The notes under the pieces: generated by a model
Told to the model about the DNA's origin: nothing
The model's input: only the letters and a program-made list of their open reading frames with translations
Databases searched by the model: none
NCBI GenBank assembly: GCA_029258955.1
Contig: JAPDJT010000015.1
Location: 1 to 64,000 of the forward strand
Length of the DNA: 64,000 nt
Source of the DNA: Thermoplasmatota archaeon
Lineage (GTDB): Archaea > Thermoplasmatota > E2 > UBA202 > JdFR-43
Direction of reading: 5' to 3'
Translations under genes and position numbers: made by a program
In this document: piece after piece, positions 15,847 to 24,751 of the stretch
Numbering within the stretch: the first letter of the stretch is position 1
How the letters are laid out: each line of letters opens with the position of its first letter

Positions 15847-17319
15847 TTATGGAGGAGGAATAGTTACATCTTTTAAGTAGTTGTCAATAAAAGATCGGAG
15901 AACTGCTTTCTCACTTTTTCCCACGATATTATCTAGTCTAAGGGAGCCGATAGTATTATCACTGATGTTTAAAATATTTAAATGATTATCATCAAGAAAT
16001 ATTTTCCAATTATTTTTTACTAGCTTTTCCTTGATTTCATTTAATACGCGGAAAAAATTTGCTTTTGCTCGCTCATAAATAATTGGATGCTCATGCCTTT
16101 TAACTTCCACAAGTTTTTCCTTAACAAAAGACAAACAGGTTATCATCCATCCTAAATCAGTCCTATCACCTTCTTTTATCAAATATATCCAAGCATCGAT
16201 GGCTTCAGGTTGTAATTTAACAAAAATTTTCGGATCAATTTTTATTGTCATAAAAGCTTGGCTAGTAATAAGAAAAATTGATTTTATATCTTCCCGTTCT
16301 GCATGTTTAGTCTTTAGATTCTCTATAGATGAAGCTGAAAGAGAAATAGCCTTAGATACAGCATTTGCTGGAATTTCTTTCCCGCTTTCCTTGTAGAACC
16401 AAAACATGCTGTAGAAAAATAAATTCAGGGCATCTGTTTTTCTATTCTCAACAAATAATCCAACCAATACAGATAATTTTCTTAAATAATCATCAAATAT
16501 GGAAGTACCAGAAATATCCATTTTAACAAATGCTTTGTTCAACTCCCTAAATAGCGGAGAAAGTATGGACGGGTCAGGCAGAATTTCTATATGCTTTAAT
16601 GGATCAGTTATGCATTCGTCTAAATGTTGGACAATATTTAGAGCTATTGAAAACCTATCTACTTGCTGAACCCTTCCTTCAATTATTTTTTTCTCTTTTA
16701 AATTTTTATCCGACCAAGGAAATATAGAAATAGCTTTGCTAAAGGTGTCTATAGTTGGACTAAGATAATCTCTCAATGACAAATCCATTATACATGACCT
16801 GATTAGGGATAAACCTTTGAGGAATTTGATATTTATCTCAGTAAGTTTTCCCTTATCAGCAAGTTCCTTCAATTTTTCAGGATAGCCCAAAACCTTCATA
16901 ATTTGTGGTGGAGAAATCGTTAGGAGATTTCTTAAGCGCTCTACTAGAGGATATAAAGGAAATATACAGACACTAAGCTGCAATAAGAGCATTATAAATA
17001 GATATCCTGGTGCGGGATCGATAACCATATTGAAAACAGATATTACTACTATTGGTATATAAATGGCAAAGATTCCTTTGCTTTCTTTGATCAGAATATC
17101 AACTAGAGGTGATCCGTACATTCTAGATAAATGAACAACAGATATGGTAAGAGGGATGGCTATAAGTGCGGCATATGCCTGAATAACAGCACTTGCAAGA
17201 TATAACATAAAATCTGGGTTCTTATTAAGAAAACCTTCGGAGAGTAAAAAATGTGAAAAAAGACAGATTAAAACAAGGGCAATAAAATAGAATATGATCT
17301 TTTTCCTAATGACTTTCAT
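15847..17319 (-). CDS. Membrane protein with large helical cytoplasmic domain
   Basis: 490 residues. Four membrane segments lie in the first 160 residues (about 7-27, 38-62, 85-105 and 112-130). The remaining 330 residues are helical and soluble. I do not recognise the family. Its codon use is A+T-rich like the neighbouring TcmP/radical-SAM pair and unlike the element arms. As a membrane protein beside a possible nucleic-acid-modifying pair, it could be an effector or a superinfection-exclusion protein; that is speculation. Confidence 0.6.
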   Translation of the reverse strand: MKVIRKKIIFYFIALVLICLFSHFLLSEGFLNKNPDFMLYLASAVIQAYAALIAIPLTISVVHLSRMYGSPLVDILIKESKGIFAIYIPIVVISVFNMVIDPAPGYLFIMLLLQLSVCIFPLYPLVERLRNLLTISPPQIMKVLGYPEKLKELADKGKLTEINIKFLKGLSLIRSCIMDLSLRDYLSPTIDTFSKAISIFPWSDKNLKEKKIIEGRVQQVDRFSIALNIVQHLDECITDPLKHIEILPDPSILSPLFRELNKAFVKMDISGTSIFDDYLRKLSVLVGLFVENRKTDALNLFFYSMFWFYKESGKEIPANAVSKAISLSASSIENLKTKHAEREDIKSIFLITSQAFMTIKIDPKIFVKLQPEAIDAWIYLIKEGDRTDLGWMITCLSFVKEKLVEVKRHEHPIIYERAKANFFRVLNEIKEKLVKNNWKIFLDDNHLNILNISDNTIGSLRLDNIVGKSEKAVLRSFIDNYLKDVTIPPP

Positions 17320-17541
17320 GTCAAATTCACCAATTTTAATATGCCTGATTAATAATATAAAAAGATATAAATAATTTTAATTGATATTAACAATGGTCGT
17401 AATGTTTTAATAAAATGAGAGATTTATAATAGGGCACACGCCTCACATGTTCGCAGAAGTGCGATATGTTCATTGGCCCTGCACGATGGCAAATGGTTTC
17501 TTTCCTAGCGCAGGGGACGGGAAAGATACGGAGGTAACGCA

Positions 17542-17637
17542 ATGGAAATTGCCATCTCTCTCACTGAGGGAGAGTTTGCGATTTTCTGCGAAGTTCTAAA
17601 AATCCTTGCAGTAATAATCGCAACACAAGTGATGTAA
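17542..17637 (+). CDS. 31-residue hydrophobic peptide
   Basis: Starts MEIAISLTEGEFAIFCEVLK and ends with a hydrophobic run closing IIATQVM. GGAGGT ends 6 bases before the ATG, a strong ribosome-binding site. A CTCTC...GAGAG hairpin lies in the early codons. A single amphipathic or membrane helix is likely. The layout (structured leader, tiny hydrophobic ORF, hairpin) recalls bacterial type I toxins, but no antisense RNA is proven. Confidence 0.5.
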   Translation: MEIAISLTEGEFAIFCEVLKILAVIIATQVM

Positions 17638-17654
17638 ACCAAAAGAGACGTAAG

Positions 17655-17678
17655 GGGGTGCTTTCCTCCTTGCACCCC
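17655..17678 (+). terminator. Terminal hairpin
   Basis: GGGGTGC at 17655-17661 pairs perfectly with GCACCCC at 17672-17678 across a 10-base pyrimidine-rich loop. It comes 18 bases after the stop of the 31-codon ORF, without a long T tract. Confidence 0.45.
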
Positions 17679-18083
17679 TGCTCCACAATTTCATCTGATA
17701 GGAAATATTTATTTTTTCATAATTGATTAGCTATAACTAAAGAGTGTGCATAACATAGCTTTAACATTTTAGCTGCTTTGAGTTGAGGCTACAGAAAATT
17801 TAAATCAAAAATTTGTAAAGAATTCCATATATATTGTACATGTACATATACATATAATAGGAGAATTTCACAATGCGTCATTTTGACACAAATTAGCACG
17901 GATGAAATGCAATTTTTTAAGATATGACTCGGAAATTTTTACCAAAACGAACGTTATTGTAAAAAAGTTGCGGAAACTCGGCGGAAATTTTTGAAAATGG
18001 GTGAGCCTGAACGCAGAGTTAGGTGTTGTTAGTTGACAAAGTAGCGGGTAAATATAAAAAGAGGTTGAAATATTAGAGGAATC
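17679..18083. other. A+T-rich intergenic stretch with a 12-bp palindrome
   Basis: No convincing gene. TGTACATGTACA at 17835-17846 is a perfect palindrome embedded in alternating TATATA/CATATA sequence, a possible operator. AATATAAAAA at 18051-18060 is a plausible promoter for the lipoprotein gene at 18084. A 30-codon frame from an ATG near 17902 has no supporting signal. Confidence 0.4.
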
Positions 18084-19048
18084 ATGATTAATAAAAATTC
18101 GATAACTCTCGCGAAGATATGTATCATCTCGATGCTTCTATTTTTAATATCGTTAACTGGATGCATCAAGAACGAAGAAAAACAACTCTCATTACCAATC
18201 ATAGACCAAAAATTGTATCATTATGGGTAAGGTTCAGATTCACTAGCATAGTTAGTAGAGAACTTTCACAACATGATACATTACGCAGATTCGTTCCATA
18301 TACATTTGAACTTTGGGGCCATGACGAAGATGGTGATAAGCTTAGGTACTATGTAAAAGTTATTGGAACGGATGACTTTTTCTGTAGTGGTTACACTACC
18401 ATGCCCTGCTATTCATTCAATTATACCTTTTTGGAAATAGGAACGTACACCATCCGTACATGGTGTGAAGACGAACATCATTCACGAAGCCCTTACAAAG
18501 ATTATATAATAGATGTTATTCCTCTCTTATCAAATACAACAAATAACAGTGGACCCGTCGATTTGAACCAAATTGTTTTCCAGATGAGGGTTCTCAATAC
18601 CACTAATAATAGTCCATATGTTATCGAGATAGATACATATACACCCAACGTAGAGGAAAGTCAAACAACTGATGACCAGCAAACCACAAACTATGGAAAT
18701 TCGCAGGAAGATCAAGTATCATCATCCATCTCTGCTGACTTCTCGTATACTCCATCAAGTCCAAAAGCTGGACAGACGGTTATCTTCTCTGCCGAGTCAC
18801 AGAATAACATAGTTTCGTGGTACTGGGAATTCGGAGATGGCGCTACAAGCAATCAGCAAAATCCAACACATGTTTATACAACGCCTGGCACATACACTGT
18901 AAAGCTCACCGTAACAGATAGTAATGGAGCAACAGCATCGGTTACTAAATCAATTACAGTGTCGAACAATTCATCATATCAGCAATCCCAAGAGACTTCT
19001 CAGAATGTAACACCAAGTACACCGACTAACAGCAACACAAATGCTTAA
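18084..19048 (+). pseudogene. PKD-domain lipoprotein gene with a frameshift
   Basis: The ATG at 18084 opens a lipoprotein signal (MINKNSITLAKICIISMLL, then LISLTGC as lipobox). This frame stops at 18232. From about 18208 the next frame carries the mature protein: NHRPKIVSLWVRFRF, an Ig-like domain (FELWGHDEDGDKLRYYVKV), then a PKD domain near the end (VSWYWEFGDGATSNQQNPTH, GTYTVKLTV) and a Ser/Thr/Asn/Gln tail. One extra A near CCAATC would join them. As written the signal peptide and body are out of frame. It is a surface protein of the element, perhaps inactive. Confidence 0.65.
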
Positions 19049-19072
19049 AAATAAATAGCATTATTAATACCA

Positions 19073-20278
19073 ATGAAAACCACCCATTTCCTTCTTCTAT
19101 TTCTTTCCTTCATTTTGCTTTTTTCTGGCTATGGAAAAATAGAAACAGGAAAGGTAAATCTAAATGGACGAGTTCTCTATGTGGGTGGCTCTGGTCCTAA
19201 CAACTACACAAGCATACAGGATGCAATAGATGATGCATTGCCAGGAGATACAATTTTTGTTTACAGTGGCGTATATTATGAGAATGTGAGGGTGTATAAA
19301 TCCATAAATTTGATAGGGGAAAATGAGGAAACAACAATAATAGATGGAAGAAATGAAAGCAATGTAACTGTTTTCAGCATTGAAGCAGATAATGTAAAAT
19401 TCAGCCATTTCACAGTAAGAAATGCTCCAGGAGGTGAATGGGTTAGAGGTGTACTTGTCAAAGATGCCAATAATGTAAGCATATCAAATTGCAGGATATT
19501 GCATTCAGAGGGATTTTCAATCTGTGATTCTGCTAATGTTTATATTGAGAATTGTAATATATCTCACAATCTTTACGGAATCGATCTCATAAACCATGAG
19601 ATGAATAATCGGAGTTACAAAATAATTGTAAGGAACTGCACCTTCATGTATAACTATGCAAAAAAGGAAGATGAGTGGTATGTTGGTGGAGGATTTGGTA
19701 TTTCCATGGTCTTTTTTAAAGTTTTGGCAGATGTTACCATAGAAAACTGTCGCATTTTTCACAATGGAGAAGGAATAGGAATATCAGATCCTGCTAGCTT
19801 GCTTATTTCAAATTGTACAGTAATCGATTACAACATCAGCGGAATAGGGGTTGGAGGAGACCTTCACATTAATTCAGACTGCATTATTTCCAACTGCAGT
19901 GTTTTAAATGGATACATTGGAATAGGCATAGGGCGTGTAAACGCAACGGTGAAAAACTGTTATGTTGCTGGCAATATTTTTGGGATAGATATATCGCATT
20001 CTGCTGGAAGGGTTACTGTAAGATATAACACGGTGGTGAACAATACTTATGGAATTTATGTATTTGGAAAAATGCTTTCCCACCATATAAATTACAACAA
20101 CATTTATGACAATGAATTCGGGTTAAAAGCAGAATTTACAATAGTTGATGCCCGCTATAATTACTGGGGAAGTCCATTAGGGCCGAGTCATCTATTTGGA
20201 TTTAGAGGAGACAAAATAGAAACATTTTTTGCAAAAGTAATTTATTTCCCATGGCTTACGGAGGAATGTGACCAATGA
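19073..20278 (+). CDS. Secreted right-handed beta-helix protein (NosD/PbH1 type)
   Basis: 401 residues with a signal peptide. LYVGGSGPNNYTSIQDAIDD followed by GDTIFVYSGVYYENV is the classic opening of NosD-like/pectate-lyase-fold proteins. Repeats with NVSISNCRI, NVYIENCNIS and VTIENCRIF give about ten coils of a parallel beta helix, closed by NYWGSPLGP. Such proteins bind or cleave carbohydrate at archaeal surfaces. It lies 24 bases after the PKD lipoprotein gene, probably the same transcript. No catalytic residues can be named. Confidence 0.75.
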   Translation: MKTTHFLLLFLSFILLFSGYGKIETGKVNLNGRVLYVGGSGPNNYTSIQDAIDDALPGDTIFVYSGVYYENVRVYKSINLIGENEETTIIDGRNESNVTVFSIEADNVKFSHFTVRNAPGGEWVRGVLVKDANNVSISNCRILHSEGFSICDSANVYIENCNISHNLYGIDLINHEMNNRSYKIIVRNCTFMYNYAKKEDEWYVGGGFGISMVFFKVLADVTIENCRIFHNGEGIGISDPASLLISNCTVIDYNISGIGVGGDLHINSDCIISNCSVLNGYIGIGIGRVNATVKNCYVAGNIFGIDISHSAGRVTVRYNTVVNNTYGIYVFGKMLSHHINYNNIYDNEFGLKAEFTIVDARYNYWGSPLGPSHLFGFRGDKIETFFAKVIYFPWLTEECDQ

Positions 20279-20493
20279 AGGAAAATCGTAAAATTTTCAT
20301 CATTTTAACAGTAATCGCGTACTTACTTCCATTAGCTTTGTATGTTGTTTATATTTATTCTTTCCTTGCAGAAATCTGTATATTTCTTTATATAAGAAAA
20401 ATGTTAAGAAAATCTTATTTTTTACTTTATCTCATAATATTCCTTATTTATCTTTATATATTGTTTACATTCTTTTATCCACAACTAGATTGA
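20275..20493 (+). CDS. Small membrane protein (two helices)
   Basis: 72 residues, with hydrophobic segments at about 8-29 and 46-67. The ATG overlaps the stop of the beta-helix gene (ATGA), so the pair is coupled. Unknown family. Confidence 0.5.
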   Translation: MKENRKIFIILTVIAYLLPLALYVVYIYSFLAEICIFLYIRKMLRKSYFLLYLIIFLIYLYILFTFFYPQLD

Positions 20494-20585
20494 TAGAGTT
20501 TTTACACCTTATGCACAGTATTCAAAGATATAGTTTTTTGCTGATTTGTGGCTGTTTTAAGCCATTGATTCCACATATAGGCAAT

Positions 20586-21215
20586 TTACTTTGCCAATTT
20601 TTCCTGCTTCAACGTATTATGCACTGTCCTTAACGACACCTTCACCTCGCTGGCAATTTCCCGATATTTCTTCCCCTCTTTATACATTTGGATAATTTTC
20701 TTTATCTTCTCCTCAGGAATACGCCGTCTTCCCTTTTTCCATCCAATCTGCTTTCCCTGCTCCCTTGCCTTTCTCAATCCCTCTTTGGTTCTTTCGCTTC
20801 TGTCCTCCGCCTCATACTGCTTGAATGCCATTATAACACTTGCCATAAGCCTGCCTGCTGGAGTAGCTAGATCAAGAAATCCGTCTGCAGTGGCCCATAT
20901 TTTGTTGTTTTTGACAAATTCCTCACATAATTCCTCAAAAGTCTTTTTCTTTCTTGTGAGCCTGTCCATGTATGCTGTTACGATTCCATCAACTACTCCT
21001 TCTCTCACCAGACGCAAAGCCTCCTGGAATAACGGGCGATTATCATCTCTTCCGCTTCCTTTTTCCTTATAAATCCTGTATATTTTCCAGCCCTTCATCT
21101 CGCAGAATTTCCTGCATTTCTCTATCTGGGCATCCAGGCTGTAGCCCTCCCTCCCCTGCTCTTCCGTGGATACCCTTGCATAGATAACCACGAGTTTACT
21201 ATCCCTCATCTTCAT
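20586..21215 (-). CDS. Serine recombinase (resolvase/invertase type)
   Basis: 209 residues. VVIYARVSTEEQGREGYSLD holds the catalytic Ser in ARVST, followed by KEKGSGRDDNRPLFQEAL, AYMDRLTRKK and AEDRSERTKEGLRKAREQG. The C-terminal HTH (KKYREIASEVKVSLRTVHNTL) is of Hin type. It overlaps the ATPase gene by 17 bases. It could resolve multimers, invert DNA or act as a second recombinase beside the tyrosine integrase. It ends the right-arm operon. Confidence 0.9.
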   Translation of the reverse strand: MKMRDSKLVVIYARVSTEEQGREGYSLDAQIEKCRKFCEMKGWKIYRIYKEKGSGRDDNRPLFQEALRLVREGVVDGIVTAYMDRLTRKKKTFEELCEEFVKNNKIWATADGFLDLATPAGRLMASVIMAFKQYEAEDRSERTKEGLRKAREQGKQIGWKKGRRRIPEEKIKKIIQMYKEGKKYREIASEVKVSLRTVHNTLKQEKLAK

Positions 21216-22326
21216 ATCCAGTCAGTATCTTCCACTTTCGAACCAAATCCCTTACCCTTCTCACTGAAAGCTCAATGCCGTATTTCTCCTTCATTATAAC
21301 CTGTACATCCGGAGCTTTGGCTCTCGGATCCCTGGCCTTTATCTCTCCAATTATTTTCAGATACTCCCTTTCCTTCTCACTCTCCACCATGAGCAAATGC
21401 TTATCCTTATCCGCCTGCCTGTGCTTTTTAAGCAGCCATTCCGGAGGATTTGTTTCATGTATACAGTATATGTTTCCCCCCTTCCTGTTTCCCCTTTTCT
21501 TTACAGGAATTATAGCAAGCCCTTCATTTACGTCGAAAAACGAGCATATTTCTAGGAGTTTCTTCCAACCTTTCGGCACATTGCTTTTTGTAGTTTCAAG
21601 CAGCTCAGGATCCATCCATTTGAATACCTTCATTGTTGTTGTTTGCCTGAGAATGCTTTCAAAGCCGGAGTAAGTTATGATATTCTGGATTATCCATGCC
21701 TTCCTGTGCCTTATTCTGAAAGCCTGTATGTTAAGCTCGATATTGCGGGAACTCATTGCTCTTTTGCCCATCTGCGATTCTTCCATCTCGTTGTACAGAA
21801 CAATTTTGGGCAGTCCATCATATGGCGGCACCCTCGCCTCCTTCTCAATTTTTATTCTTCTGTTTTCCTCTGCCAGCAAAGCGCCGAGTCCATCCACATC
21901 ATTATAAACATGGAGTGTGGCATTTTCAATTTTTTCTAAAGCCTGTAAAGCAAGCCACCATGCAGATATCGTCTTTCCGCTTCCCCTGCTTCCTATGAAG
22001 CCAATAACAGTTGGCTCCTCCAGAAAGTATTTTAACACCGCATCAGATGAGCGGGGAAGAAATATGATGTGATTATCATCCAGAATTTCATATTCTATGT
22101 TGAATGTCTGCCTTATGTATTCTCCATAATTTCTTGCCTTTTCCTTGCTTATCTGATGACTTCTAAATAAATCCTCAATGAGTATCAGCATATTCATTAA
22201 ATCTGCTCTATGCTCAGATGGGATATTCTTGAATAAATGCTCCGGCAGATAGCGGGATTTGTAAAGGAGGAAATCTATACTCCGCTTCTCCTGGCTTAAG
22301 TAAGTGTAATAGGACTTCATTTTCAT
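21199..22326 (-). CDS. P-loop ATPase, possible packaging or DNA-transfer motor
   Basis: 375 residues. The Walker A is GFIGSRGSGKTISAW (about residue 115) and a Walker B-like PKIVLYNEMEES follows near 190. A Gln/Arg-rich stretch (IIQNIITYSGFESILRQTT) lies where a sensor would be. The C-terminal 80 residues resemble an HTH (VQVIMKEKYGIELSVRRVRD). The pattern is closest to Zot/HerA-FtsK-like motors, which pump DNA in viruses and plasmids, but the family is not certain. It is encoded at the end of the membrane-protein operon, overlapping its neighbours. Confidence 0.65.
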   Translation of the reverse strand: MKMKSYYTYLSQEKRSIDFLLYKSRYLPEHLFKNIPSEHRADLMNMLILIEDLFRSHQISKEKARNYGEYIRQTFNIEYEILDDNHIIFLPRSSDAVLKYFLEEPTVIGFIGSRGSGKTISAWWLALQALEKIENATLHVYNDVDGLGALLAEENRRIKIEKEARVPPYDGLPKIVLYNEMEESQMGKRAMSSRNIELNIQAFRIRHRKAWIIQNIITYSGFESILRQTTTMKVFKWMDPELLETTKSNVPKGWKKLLEICSFFDVNEGLAIIPVKKRGNRKGGNIYCIHETNPPEWLLKKHRQADKDKHLLMVESEKEREYLKIIGEIKARDPRAKAPDVQVIMKEKYGIELSVRRVRDLVRKWKILTGYEDEG

Positions 22327-22715
22327 TTATTGAGCAATTTCAATTCCTCTAGCTTTTCCAGAATCGGATCAGTTGGACGAAGCTCCTTTTCTATTATCTC
22401 CCTTATTTTCTTTCCAACCTTTCCTTTGACTGCTTTGAATACGTGTATGTTGAAGAGCGATGATTTCCTTTCTGGAAGATGCTTGAAATTGTTTTCCCCT
22501 CTTTCTATTTCTTTCAGAACCTCGTCTATGTTTATTTCAAAAATTTCGCACAGCTCAACCAAATCACTCACCTCATCCTCAAATACTATGCCCGAGCCTT
22601 CATATGCAGGCAAATACATGAGCTTGTTTATTGCGTAATCCAGGAACCTGATGTACCTGCTCCTGACATCATCGCTCCATCTGACGTATGCGCCACCGAC
22701 GCTACTCTGCTCCAT
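22323..22715 (-). CDS. Helical protein of unknown function
   Basis: 130 residues, soluble and acidic-helical, with LVELCEIFEINIDEVLKEIE in the middle. It overlaps the ATPase gene by 4 bases (ATGA), so a partner of the ATPase is possible. No family recognised. Confidence 0.5.
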   Translation of the reverse strand: MEQSSVGGAYVRWSDDVRSRYIRFLDYAINKLMYLPAYEGSGIVFEDEVSDLVELCEIFEINIDEVLKEIERGENNFKHLPERKSSLFNIHVFKAVKGKVGKKIREIIEKELRPTDPILEKLEELKLLNK

Positions 22716-23532
22716 ATTCCTCGCCTCCTGCCCTTCTGGCTATGAAGAAGATGAATACAATGATGATGAGAATGATGAAAAGAGCAATGACAGCTTGATG
22801 CCAGAGCCTGCTTTTGAAAGGCTCCATGTATCTGTAGCCGTATGCATAGCTTATCGGCATACCTGTAAAGTAAAAATTCTGTATATCCATGCTTGCTGAA
22901 TTCTTCCAGCCGTAGCAGTCTATTACATCTACATATACAATGCCCAAAGATCTTCTTATGCTCGATGGAATGTCTATGGTTATCTCAGTAACATTGTGTA
23001 TTGTTTTGATGAGCACAGCATCTTCTCCGTACTGGCTGTACCATATTTTGATTGTGAATGGATAATTTGGATCTGGCTGACCCGTTTCATTCAGTTTCAG
23101 GCTTACAAAATGAACTTTTGAGCCATCCTGATTGAAATATACTCTGTACGGAACAGGAGGTTTACTTACACCAAATTCAAAGCTTGCCGTCTGGCTTTTC
23201 AAATTGCCACTCACCGCAGTTATTTTTATTCTGTAATGCCCCTCCTTCAATGCAGGAAGGCTTACAGTTGTTCTCCTTCCTCCTTTAATGTCTATTTTCT
23301 TGCTGTATGAATACTCAGTGTTAAGCCCCTGTATTTCTACCTGCAAAGTAGCTCCTTCATCAGTTGGTCTTCCATCTCTGAACACAAGAACAAATGCTCT
23401 TATGAAAACGCTTTCATTTTCTATGTAAAGTGGATTAACATCACATCTCAGTATGATGAAGTCTCCCTTTACTGCATCAGAAGCAGGAATGATAAGCAGG
23501 CATATTAGCAGGATAATGCCCAATTTCCTCAT
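22702..23532 (-). CDS. Secreted single-pass membrane protein with beta domains
   Basis: 276 residues with a signal peptide (LGIILLICLLIIPASDA), two Ig-like beta domains over residues 22-235, and one C-terminal membrane segment (ALFIILIIIVFIFFIA) ending RRAGGEEYGAE. This type I topology suits a surface or envelope spike. Overlaps of 14 and 4 bases link it to its neighbours. Confidence 0.6.
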   Translation of the reverse strand: MRKLGIILLICLLIIPASDAVKGDFIILRCDVNPLYIENESVFIRAFVLVFRDGRPTDEGATLQVEIQGLNTEYSYSKKIDIKGGRRTTVSLPALKEGHYRIKITAVSGNLKSQTASFEFGVSKPPVPYRVYFNQDGSKVHFVSLKLNETGQPDPNYPFTIKIWYSQYGEDAVLIKTIHNVTEITIDIPSSIRRSLGIVYVDVIDCYGWKNSASMDIQNFYFTGMPISYAYGYRYMEPFKSRLWHQAVIALFIILIIIVFIFFIARRAGGEEYGAE

Positions 23533-24173
23533 TCTCTTCCTCCGCCGTTTTTCATTACTTCTAAAATTTCCTCCTTCTTCAGGCTCACTGCTCCCTTCTC
23601 TATGTCCTTCATTATTTTCTTGAGCAATCTTTTCAGCATTATATTCTCCCTCCTCAGCTGTTCATTTACGGTGAGTTCCATATTCACACTCTCCACTTTT
23701 GTTTCATGTCTCTCCGGATCATATTTGGCTGTTGTCTTGCCTATAACCGTATACCTCCACAGCCCCAGCCTCACGGTGCATGCAGAAGGAGTCCTTATTA
23801 CTCCGTATGGAGAAAGAGTGTAGAATAAATCTTCCCCCTCCAACACGTAGTGGCGTATGTAAAGGGCTTTTATTCCAGCATACGGAATTTCAATGCGAGG
23901 GATGAGATAAATTCCTTTTATAAGCATTACAGCCATGAAAAGCAGAACAAGCCAGAACGGAATCCCCCATTTTAAAGAAGATATGAGAAGAATCCACAGT
24001 TCGAAAAGGAGGCTAGTTATTCCCAAAGGAAGAAATAAGGCAATGTTAAGCCCTAAGATGATAGCTATGATAACGAATATTTTTAGATACCACGGTAGCC
24101 TTGCAAATTTAGGTAATATGCCTTCCGTTGATTGCTCCTCCATATAATCTTCCTTTCTCCTTCGCCAGAACAT
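23529..24173 (-). CDS. Membrane protein with coiled-coil tail
   Basis: 214 residues, membrane segments near 30-55 and 60-90, a beta-rich middle and a C-terminal coiled coil (EQLRRENIMLKRLLKKIMKD). Unknown family. It starts 1 base after the upstream stop. Confidence 0.55.
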   Translation of the reverse strand: MFWRRRKEDYMEEQSTEGILPKFARLPWYLKIFVIIAIILGLNIALFLPLGITSLLFELWILLISSLKWGIPFWLVLLFMAVMLIKGIYLIPRIEIPYAGIKALYIRHYVLEGEDLFYTLSPYGVIRTPSACTVRLGLWRYTVIGKTTAKYDPERHETKVESVNMELTVNEQLRRENIMLKRLLKKIMKDIEKGAVSLKKEEILEVMKNGGGRE

Positions 24174-24174
24174 T

Positions 24175-24405
24175 CTATCCTCCGTATTTCCTTGCCAAGG
24201 GTGATTTAAGCTTCTTCATTCCGTATTTCTTGTATTTCCTGGCAAGCCATGAATTCGGAAAGTTCTTTATGTACCATTTCCTGAACTTCGGATCGTCCAT
24301 GAGAGCCCATTCCACGGTATGGGTTGCCTTGCATATTTCATAGTATTCCTTCATTGTGAGTTTCAGAGTCTTTGTTTCCCTCTTATTTTTCTTCCTCCTT
24401 CCCAT
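24175..24405 (-). CDS. Small basic protein
   Basis: 76 residues, strongly basic (MGRRKKNKRETKTLKLTMKE at the start; LARKYKKYGMKKLKSPLARK at the end). The repeated LARKY could bind nucleic acid or acidic partners. Between two operon genes with tight spacing. Confidence 0.5.
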   Translation of the reverse strand: MGRRKKNKRETKTLKLTMKEYYEICKATHTVEWALMDDPKFRKWYIKNFPNSWLARKYKKYGMKKLKSPLARKYGG

Positions 24406-24409
24406 TTTA

Positions 24410-24751
24410 TCACATGCTCTTCAGCTTGTTCCAGTATTTCTTACATATCGCCTTCGCCTTCCTCTTTTTGCCTTTGAGTTTTTCATTTCTCGGAATTATC
24501 GTGTTGTGCAGTCTGGCAAATCTTCCGTTGGCAGTTCTTTTTGATATTCTTCCGGCTCTGTAATCCTCCAGGATAGCTCTGCAAATTCCCTCTACTTCTT
24601 TTAAGCTGTCTAAGCCGCGCTCATTTATGTCCTGCACCTTCTTGCCCAGATATTTCAACCTTTTATATCTGGAAGGATTGCATTTCGGGTTCCTCAATTT
24701 TCTTCCTCTTCTTCCAGACAGACCCTTAAGCTTCTGCAGCATTTTCATCAC
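24410..24751 (-). CDS. Small basic helical protein
   Basis: 113 residues, very Lys/Arg rich (LSGRRGRKLRNPKCNPSRYK), mostly helical. With its basic neighbour it may coat or compact DNA, as basic virion proteins do; inference from charge alone. Confidence 0.5.
   Translation of the reverse strand: MMKMLQKLKGLSGRRGRKLRNPKCNPSRYKRLKYLGKKVQDINERGLDSLKEVEGICRAILEDYRAGRISKRTANGRFARLHNTIIPRNEKLKGKKRKAKAICKKYWNKLKSM

Larger units (their letters stand above)
17423..17678 (+). ncRNA. Compact structured transcript (leader, mini-ORF, terminal hairpin)
   Basis: A TATA box (TTTATAAT, 17423-17430) is followed about 21 bases later by the hairpin TCGCA-GAAG-TGCGA (17451-17464), then a stem CCCTGC (17477-17482) with GCAGGG (17510-17515), then GGAGGT, a 31-codon ORF and a strong hairpin at 17655-17678. 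The block is richer in G+C than its flanks, as expected of a folded RNA. The boundaries are inferred, and no known RNA family is recognised. Confidence 0.45.

Noticed and set aside
17895-17995. 30-codon frame starting near 17902
   Set aside because: No ribosome-binding site, no well-placed TATA box, and unusual codon content; probably chance.
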